From Pseudomonas sp. dw_358 (GTDB taxonomy: Bacteria; Pseudomonadota; Gammaproteobacteria; Pseudomonadales; Pseudomonadaceae), in the NCBI RefSeq assembly GCF_018449655.1, contig NZ_JAAVUX010000017.1, positions 1 to 64,000 on the forward strand: a stretch of DNA of 64,000 nucleotides, read 5' to 3'. The notes beneath the pieces are model-generated. The model worked only from the letters and a program-made list of their open reading frames with translations, searched no databases and was not told where the DNA came from. Positions 58,720-64,000 of this stretch are shown one piece after another. Numbering within the stretch: the stretch's first letter is position 1; each line of letters starts with the position of its first letter. The translations under genes and the position numbers were made by a program.

Positions 58720-59889
58720 TCAAGGCGCGGCGGTGCCCTTGTGCTGCAGGGTGCCGACTTTGTCCAGCCACTGCGGTGCGCGCTGGTCCAGCCACTGGCG
58801 GGCAGCGGCCGATTGCTTGACTGTGGCATCCAGATACGCCGTGGTCACCGCCGCCACACTGGCCGCCTGACGCACGTCGAAGTTCTTGTCGAAGGGGTTG
58901 GCGCCCGGTTCATGGCCGCCGGTGCGTTTGTGCTCATGGTCATCGCCGCCGTCCGGTCCGCCGGCACCGCTGACTGACGGCGCACCACCGCTGTCATCCT
59001 TTTTGTGCGCGTTGAGGGCCAGGGTGCCTGACAGGCCCTGATGGGTCGCGTCCTGCAACTTGAGCTGATAGCCGCCCAGCGCACCCAGGTTGTTGTACAG
59101 GTCTTCGCGCTGGCGAGCGGTATCTACCCAGCTGAACGGGTCTTCATCCAGCGGGCCGGTTACGGTCAGCACCGGGGTGTCGATCTGGCCGAAGCGGGCC
59201 GGGTCGGCACCGCCTTCCACATAGGGGCTCAGTAGAATGGTAGCCAGCGGTTTCCATGCCACGGCGCGCGGCTGGCCGTAGTCACGCTCGCCCGACACTG
59301 CGGCGGCGGTCTGCGCGCCGAGATCGAAGCCGGCGAGGATTATCCGCTGGCTGTCCAGGGCACTGTAGCCGGCTTCGCCAGCGGCGCCGCGGCGTTTGAT
59401 TTCGCCTACCACCTGGTTGACTTCATCGACCCGTGTCCGCAGCGAGGCTTCGGAAAAGGCGCGCTGGGCGATGGTACGGAAGGCCCCGGCCTGGGCGTCG
59501 TCGGACTGGTACAGCGAATGCTGGAAACGCGGCGCCTGCAAAGACAGCACCGCGTAGCCGGCATCCACCCAGGTCTGGCGCCACAGGTCACCGGCCGACG
59601 GGTCTTCACCCAGGCCCGGCAGGTAGATGATCAGGGGCACAGTGTGTTGGCCCTCGGGCACGATCAGGTTGACGTCCAGCTGATGCTTGTCCCAGGCCCA
59701 GTGGCTGTTCCAGCCGTTGTACTTGTAGTGCTGCGCCGGCTGATAGGCGTTCTTGAGGTATTCCTGCACCGAGACAAAGGTGGGTGCCTCTTTTTCCGGG
59801 CTGCTGGAGCAGGCGGCGAGGGCGCCAAGGGCAACGGCCACTAGCAAAGGGCGCAACAGGCGGGTACGGCGATCAGGCTTGACGGACAT
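58720..59889 (-). CDS. Alpha/beta-hydrolase-fold lipoprotein
   Basis: 389 residues. The signal peptide ends in the lipobox LGALAAC (Cys27). VPLIIYLPGLGEDPSAGDLW supplies the oxyanion strand and IILAGFDLGAQTAAAV the nucleophile elbow, where Asp189 replaces the usual serine. A possible acid lies in VTGPLDEDPF and a histidine in DATHQGLSG. A charged Gly/His-rich linker (GGPDGGDDHEHKRTGGHEPG) precedes the C-terminal helix. It is envelope-anchored and may be a dehalogenase/epoxide-hydrolase-like enzyme or an inactive relative. The gene is monocistronic, convergent with the chemoreceptor gene. Confidence 0.75.
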   Translation of the reverse strand: MSVKPDRRTRLLRPLLVAVALGALAACSSSPEKEAPTFVSVQEYLKNAYQPAQHYKYNGWNSHWAWDKHQLDVNLIVPEGQHTVPLIIYLPGLGEDPSAGDLWRQTWVDAGYAVLSLQAPRFQHSLYQSDDAQAGAFRTIAQRAFSEASLRTRVDEVNQVVGEIKRRGAAGEAGYSALDSQRIILAGFDLGAQTAAAVSGERDYGQPRAVAWKPLATILLSPYVEGGADPARFGQIDTPVLTVTGPLDEDPFSWVDTARQREDLYNNLGALGGYQLKLQDATHQGLSGTLALNAHKKDDSGGAPSVSGAGGPDGGDDHEHKRTGGHEPGANPFDKNFDVRQAASVAAVTTAYLDATVKQSAAARQWLDQRAPQWLDKVGTLQHKGTAAP

Positions 59890-60006
59890 GGCAACTCTAA
59901 CCAGAGGACAGAAAGGGGGCCGCGCGGCGGCAGTGCGGCGATTATGCGCAAAGTGGCGACAGGATGCTGTAGTGGCGGGTAAAGGGACGGTAAATTTTTC
60001 GATACG

Positions 60007-60972
60007 TCAGGGGCCTGTGCCGGTGCTCGCCCGGTGACAGCGGACCCACTGCGCTGCTCCTGGCAGCAATGCCTGAGGCCTTTCACACCCCTGCGCAGCC
60101 TGCGGGCAGCGGTCACGGAAGAAGCACCCCGGCGGCAACTGCCGATTGCCCGGCAGCTCGGTGGGCGCTGCCGACTCGTCGGCATCCGGCCGCACGCCCA
60201 GGCGCGGCACCGCGTCCAGCAGCAGCCGGGTATAAGGATGCCGAGGCCGTTCGAGCACCTGCTCGGTCGTCCCCAGTTCGACAATCTGCCCCAGGTACAT
60301 CACCGCCACCCGGTCGGCCATGTGCCGCACCACCGCGACATTGTGGGAAATCAGCAGGTAGGTCAGACCGTGCTGTCGCTGCAGGTCGCGCAGCAGGTTG
60401 AGGATTTGCGCCTGCACCGAGATGTCCAGCGCCGAGGTGGGTTCGTCCAGCACCATGATGTCCGGATGACTGGCCAGCGCCCGGGCGATGGCGATGCGTT
60501 GGCGTTGCCCCCCGGAGAACTGGTGGGCAAAGCGGCCCAGGGCTTCGGGGCGGATGCCCACCTGAGCCGCGACTCTGGCGGCGATCTCGAACAGCTCGCG
60601 GCGGGGCACCGAGCGCTGCACGAAGAGCGGTTCGGTGATGAGTTTCCACACCGGCAGGCGCGGGTCCAGCGACGACTGCGGGTCCTGAAAGACGATCTGC
60701 ACATTGCTGCGCCGCTCGCTGGCCGAGTTGTACACCCACTCCACAGTACCGGCGGTGGGCGTGAGCAGCCCCATCAACAATTGCGCCAGGGTGCTCTTGC
60801 CGCACCCGGATTCGCCCACCACCCCCAGAGTCTCGCCGGCGCCGACGTCCAGATCGACGCCGTTGAGCGCATGGGCCAGCGACTTGGGACGGCCGCGCCA
60901 GTCATGGCCCAGGGCAAAGTGCATGCGCACGCCCTTGAGCCGGAGAATAGCCCGCGGGTGGCTGTCGTTCAT
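60007..60972 (-). CDS. Oligopeptide/dipeptide-type ABC transporter ATPase (DppF-like)
   Basis: 321 residues with Walker A GESGCGKSTLAQLLMGL, signature FSGGQRQRIAIARAL, Walker B IMVLDEP and a C-terminal oligo_HPY region with PRHPYTRLLLDAVPRLG and CFFRDRCPQA cysteines. It forms the second ATPase of a Dpp/Opp importer with the DppD-like protein, whose gene it overlaps by four bases. It is the last gene of the operon. Confidence 0.92.
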   Translation of the reverse strand: MNDSHPRAILRLKGVRMHFALGHDWRGRPKSLAHALNGVDLDVGAGETLGVVGESGCGKSTLAQLLMGLLTPTAGTVEWVYNSASERRSNVQIVFQDPQSSLDPRLPVWKLITEPLFVQRSVPRRELFEIAARVAAQVGIRPEALGRFAHQFSGGQRQRIAIARALASHPDIMVLDEPTSALDISVQAQILNLLRDLQRQHGLTYLLISHNVAVVRHMADRVAVMYLGQIVELGTTEQVLERPRHPYTRLLLDAVPRLGVRPDADESAAPTELPGNRQLPPGCFFRDRCPQAAQGCERPQALLPGAAQWVRCHRASTGTGP

Positions 60973-61943
60973 GGGCCGACCTCCAGCCAGCAGGCGCGTT
61001 GATGGTCACCGTGGCCGCGCAACAGCGGCCGCTGAGCGCAGGCCGGCATGGCTTTATCACAGCGTTCGCGAAAGGTGCAGCCGCTCGGCAGCTCGGCGAG
61101 GTCCGGCACTTGGCCACGGATACTGTGCAACTCCGCGCCGGGCCTGGCCTGCCCAGGGAGAGCGGCCAGCAGGCCCTGGGTATAGGGATGCTGCGGCTGA
61201 GCCATGACCGCATGCACAGGACCGTGCTCCACCACGGCACCGGTGTACATCACATAAACCCGGTCGCAGAACTGCGAGACCAGCGCCATGTCGTGGGTAA
61301 TCAGCAGCACGGCGGTGTTGCGCGCCCGGGCTTTCTCGCGCAACAACAGCAACACTTGCCGCTGCACCGTGACGTCCAGGGCGGTGGTGGGCTCGTCGGC
61401 AATCAACAGCGGCGGGTCGCAGGAAAACGCCAACGCGATCATCACCCGCTGGCGCATGCCGCCTGACAACTCGAACGGGTAGCTGGCCATGACGGCCTCG
61501 GGATCGGCAATGTGCATGTCGCGCAGCAGGCTCACGGCTCGCTCGGTGGCCTGTGCCTTGCTCAAGGGCTGGTGATGGCGGATGACATCAAGCATCTGCC
61601 GGCCGATGCGCCGGGTCGGGTTGAGGGCGGTCATGGGCTCCTGAAAGATCATCGCGATGTCGCGCCCGCGCACTTTCAGCAATTGGGCTTCGCTGGCCGC
61701 CAGCATGTCCCGGCCCAGCACCCGCAACTGCCCCGCGGTGACCCGGTAACTGTGCTCGGCCAGCAGGCGCAGGCTGAGCAGCGCCGTGACCGATTTGCCC
61801 GAGCCGGACTCGCCAATCACCCCGACAATCTCGCCGGGGTGCAGCCTCAGGCTGACACCATTGAGCACCTTGGCTGTCGAACGCCAGGCCGGAAATTCGA
61901 GGCTCAGATTGTCGATCACCAACACCGCTGGCGGCATGTTCAT
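60969..61943 (-). CDS. Oligopeptide/dipeptide-type ABC transporter ATPase (DppD-like)
   Basis: 324 residues from the ATG at 61943, chosen because it overlaps the upstream permease stop (ATGA) and begins MNMPPAVLVIDNLSLEF. It has Walker A GESGSGKSVTALLSLRLL, signature LSGGMRQRVMIALAF, Walker B LLIADEP and the C-terminal QHPYTQGLLAALPG with CTFRERCDKAMPAC. It drives import with the DppF-like partner. Confidence 0.92.
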   Translation of the reverse strand: MNMPPAVLVIDNLSLEFPAWRSTAKVLNGVSLRLHPGEIVGVIGESGSGKSVTALLSLRLLAEHSYRVTAGQLRVLGRDMLAASEAQLLKVRGRDIAMIFQEPMTALNPTRRIGRQMLDVIRHHQPLSKAQATERAVSLLRDMHIADPEAVMASYPFELSGGMRQRVMIALAFSCDPPLLIADEPTTALDVTVQRQVLLLLREKARARNTAVLLITHDMALVSQFCDRVYVMYTGAVVEHGPVHAVMAQPQHPYTQGLLAALPGQARPGAELHSIRGQVPDLAELPSGCTFRERCDKAMPACAQRPLLRGHGDHQRACWLEVGP

Positions 61944-62815
61944 CGCCCCTGCTGCCTGGGGTCGAGCAGGTCGCGGATGCCGTCCCCCAATAGATTGAAA
62001 CCGGTGGCAGTGATCAGGATCGCCACCCCGGGACAGGTCGAGTACCACCACTGATCGAGGATGTAATTGCGCCCGGTGGCGACCATCGCGCCCCATTCGG
62101 CGGTGGGCTGCTGGGCTCCAAGGCCAATGAAACCCAGCGCCGAGGCCATGAGGATGGCGCCGCCGATGTCCAGGCTCAATTGCACCAGCAACGGCGGCAG
62201 GGCGTTGCGCAGCACATGCCAGCTCACCAGATGCCAGCGCCCGGCGCCGAAGGTCAGCGCCGCCTGAACATAACCCATCTGGCGAATGCTCAAAGCCTGG
62301 CCACGGGCCAGGCGCACGTAGGCCGGGATGCGCACCAGGGTGATGGCCAGCATGGCGTTGAACAGGCTGGGACCCAGCGCCGCCCCCAGAGCCATGATCA
62401 ACACCAGTGAGGGCACCGACAGCATGATGTCCATAAGGCGCATGATCAGGCTGTCCAGACGGCCGCCTGCCACACCGGAGAGGCAGCCCAGCAGGCCGCC
62501 GATGATCCCGGCCGCGAAGGCCACGAACAGGCCGACTCCCACCGACTGCCGGCTGCCGTACAGCACTCGGCTGAACAGATCACGGCCCACTTCATCGGTG
62601 CCGAACCAGTGGCTGGCGCAGGGCTCGGCCAGGCGGTGGGCGAGGTCCAGCGCATTGGGGTTGTGGGTCGCCAGCAGCGGCGCAAAGACCATGCACAGCA
62701 GCACCAGCAGGGTGATGGCCAGCCCGGCCAGGGTCAGCGGGCTGCGCCGGACACGGTGGCTCAGCCAGCCCAGGCGCTGAAAGCGGGGAAGGGGCGTGGT
62801 GGTCAAGGACGACAT
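61940..62815 (-). CDS. Dipeptide-type ABC transporter permease (DppC-like)
   Basis: About 291 residues from the ATG at 62815, adjoining the DppB-like stop. An N-terminal cytoplasmic tail and TM1 (SPLTLAGLAITLLVLLCMVFAPLLA) are followed by the conserved HWFGTDEVGRDLFSRVLYGSRQS and the EAA loop region YVQAALTFGAGRWHLVSWHVLRNALP. It forms half of the inner-membrane channel of the Dpp/Opp-type importer. Confidence 0.92.
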   Translation of the reverse strand: MSSLTTTPLPRFQRLGWLSHRVRRSPLTLAGLAITLLVLLCMVFAPLLATHNPNALDLAHRLAEPCASHWFGTDEVGRDLFSRVLYGSRQSVGVGLFVAFAAGIIGGLLGCLSGVAGGRLDSLIMRLMDIMLSVPSLVLIMALGAALGPSLFNAMLAITLVRIPAYVRLARGQALSIRQMGYVQAALTFGAGRWHLVSWHVLRNALPPLLVQLSLDIGGAILMASALGFIGLGAQQPTAEWGAMVATGRNYILDQWWYSTCPGVAILITATGFNLLGDGIRDLLDPRQQGR

Positions 62816-62816
62816 G

Positions 62817-63833
62817 TCAGCGGACCTCGGCAATGCGCGGATCAATCACCCGGTACACCAGGTCGATCAGCAGGTTGAGCAGCACATAGACGAACGACAC
62901 CAGCACCGCAAACCCCATCACCGCCGGGAAGTCCAAAGACTGGATCGACTTCACCACATAGGCACCCATGCCCGGCCAGGCAAACACTGTCTCGGTCAGC
63001 ACCGCGCCATACAGCAGGTCCCCCAGCGCCAGGCCCAGCACGGTCACGGAGGGAATCAGCGCGTTGGGCAGCGCGTGGCGCAGAATCACCGTCCAGCGCG
63101 ACAGCCCGTAGGCTCTGGCGGTGCGGATGTAGTCTTCACCCAGTTGCTCGAGCATGGCCGCGCGGATCTGCCGGGCGATCACCCCCAGGTTGACGAAGCC
63201 CAGGGTGATGGCCGGCAGAATCAGGTGCTGCCCGGCACTGGCGAGCTGCTCCGATTCGCCCGCCAGCAACGCGTCGATCAGATAGAAACCGGTGACGGTT
63301 CGGGGTGGCTCCAGCCCGTCGTCCAGTCGGCCACCGCCGGGCAGCCAGCCCAGATGGCCGTAGAAATAGACGATCAGCCCCAGGCCCAGCCAGAACGCCG
63401 GCGTCGAGATGCCGGTCACCGCCAGGGTTCGCGCCAGTTGGTCGATCCAGCGGTTGTGGTACACCGCCGAAAGGATGCCCAGTGGCACCCCCACCAGCAG
63501 CGACAGGGTCAACGCACAGACGGCCAGCTCCAGCGTGGCGGGGAAATAGGCTTGCAGGTCTTCCAAAACCGGCCGGCTGGTGCGAATCGAGGTGCCCAGA
63601 TCACCGTGCAGCAGTTGCCACAGGTAATGCCCGTATTGCTGATACAGCGGCAGGTCCAGCCCCAGTTGGTGACGCATATGCGCCACCAGCGCGTTGCTGG
63701 CCCGGTCCCCGGCCAGCAACCGCGCCGGGTCGCCGGGGATCAGGTGGGAGATGGCAAACGTGATGAACGACACCCCCAGCACCACCAGCACCAGACCTGG
63801 CAGGCGTCTGGCGAGGGTGGTCAGGAGGGCCAT
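62817..63833 (-). CDS. Dipeptide-type ABC transporter permease (DppB-like)
   Basis: About 338 residues from the ATG at 63833; upstream in-frame sequence is a Cys/Arg-rich shadow. Features include FITFAISHLIPGDPARLLAG, LPLYQQYGHYLWQLLHGDLGTSI and the EAA loop EDYIRTARAYGLSRWTVILRHALPNA. It pairs with the DppC-like permease. The substrate may be peptides, opines, nickel or other amides; it cannot be resolved here. Confidence 0.92.
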   Translation of the reverse strand: MALLTTLARRLPGLVLVVLGVSFITFAISHLIPGDPARLLAGDRASNALVAHMRHQLGLDLPLYQQYGHYLWQLLHGDLGTSIRTSRPVLEDLQAYFPATLELAVCALTLSLLVGVPLGILSAVYHNRWIDQLARTLAVTGISTPAFWLGLGLIVYFYGHLGWLPGGGRLDDGLEPPRTVTGFYLIDALLAGESEQLASAGQHLILPAITLGFVNLGVIARQIRAAMLEQLGEDYIRTARAYGLSRWTVILRHALPNALIPSVTVLGLALGDLLYGAVLTETVFAWPGMGAYVVKSIQSLDFPAVMGFAVLVSFVYVLLNLLIDLVYRVIDPRIAEVR

Positions 63834-63864
63834 GGGGTCCACCGGCTGGCAACGCCTCGGTTGG

Positions 63865-64000
63865 TCACTTGCTGATCGTCGCCAGGTTGAACACCTGTTC
63901 GAGCATCGGGTTGAACACATAGCCCTTGACGTTGCTGCGCATGGGCAAGGTGTAGGCCTTCTGATAGAGGTAGGCGTAGACACTGTCCCCCAGCACGATC
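63865..64000 (-). CDS. Substrate-binding protein of the Dpp-type importer, C-terminal fragment
   Basis: The gene runs off the window end; the last 45 codons are visible. They translate to a tail ending NVKGYVFNPMLEQVFNLATISK, typical of the C-terminus of SBP_bac_5 proteins. The stop is 31 bases before the DppB-like start, so it should be the first or an early gene of the operon dppA-like/BCDF. Nothing can be said about the signal peptide or ligand. Confidence 0.8.
   Translation of the reverse strand, partial: IVLGDSVYAYLYQKAYTLPMRSNVKGYVFNPMLEQVFNLATISK

Overview
The window looks like chromosomal DNA of a Pseudomonas of the fluorescens type. Supporting signs are uniformly high G+C, dense operons with ATGA overlaps, REP/REPIN-like palindromes between genes, sigma54 and FliA-type promoters, and families typical of that genus: a DJ-1 type isonitrile hydratase with a GlxA-type regulator, GlnT-GlxBCD, Udh, and a guanidine-I riboswitch over a carboxylase/allophanate hydrolase operon. 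Nothing in the sequence looks like a phage, plasmid, integron, CRISPR array or intact insertion sequence. The content is accessory catabolism, nitrogen and possibly sulfur acquisition, and sensing. All functions are inferred from recognisable motifs and family knowledge; no database search was run.

Layout. 0.3-4.8 kb: an orphan polyamine-type binding protein translationally coupled to a Cache-GGDEF cyclase, then a FUSC membrane protein and a lone GvpU-like protein. 4.8-6.6 kb: isonitrile hydratase divergent from a DJ-1/AraC regulator. 6.7-13.4 kb: XRE-cupin regulator divergent from glnT-glxBCD (sigma54 promoter), then amt. 13.4-15.9 kb: uronate dehydrogenase divergent from a hexuronate-type MFS carrier, with matched promoters and operators. 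15.9-21.5 kb: polyamine-type ABC importer with an LLM flavoenzyme, divergent from a DUF1330 gene. 21.7-24.5 kb: family-5 binding lipoprotein plus FMN hydroxy-acid oxidase. 24.6-30.5 kb: LacI regulator divergent from desaturase/TIM-barrel/sugar-porter genes, with a nearby Bcr/CflA exporter whose promoter carries the same TGATAG/CTATCA boxes.

30.5-37.7 kb: the guanidine operon, with NtrC-like sites, a sigma54 promoter, a guanidine-I riboswitch, two UAAP/Cgd proteins, a biotin-dependent carboxylase and allophanate hydrolase. Guanidine would be carboxylated, deiminated to allophanate and cleaved to ammonia and CO2. 38.1-43.3 kb: CHASE-GGDEF cyclase, small cupin, FliA-driven chemoreceptor, GAF histidine kinase. 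43.5-47.4 kb: ArgE-like peptidase with DUF1028, a HAD phosphatase with a leader hairpin, an AraC regulator and the stump of a deleted SDR gene. 47.4-54.1 kb: a seven-gene operon combining an amino-acid-type ABC importer with four oxidoreductases. 54.3-60 kb: REPIN, AGE-family isomerase, MFS carrier, a second FliA-driven chemoreceptor, and an alpha/beta-hydrolase lipoprotein with Asp at the nucleophile elbow. 60-64 kb: a DppBCDF-type importer running off the window end.

The main themes are nitrogen scavenging under apparent NtrC/sigma54 control (glnT-glxBCD and the guanidine operon), several ligand-inducible catabolic modules with readable operators, and a set of signal-transduction proteins.
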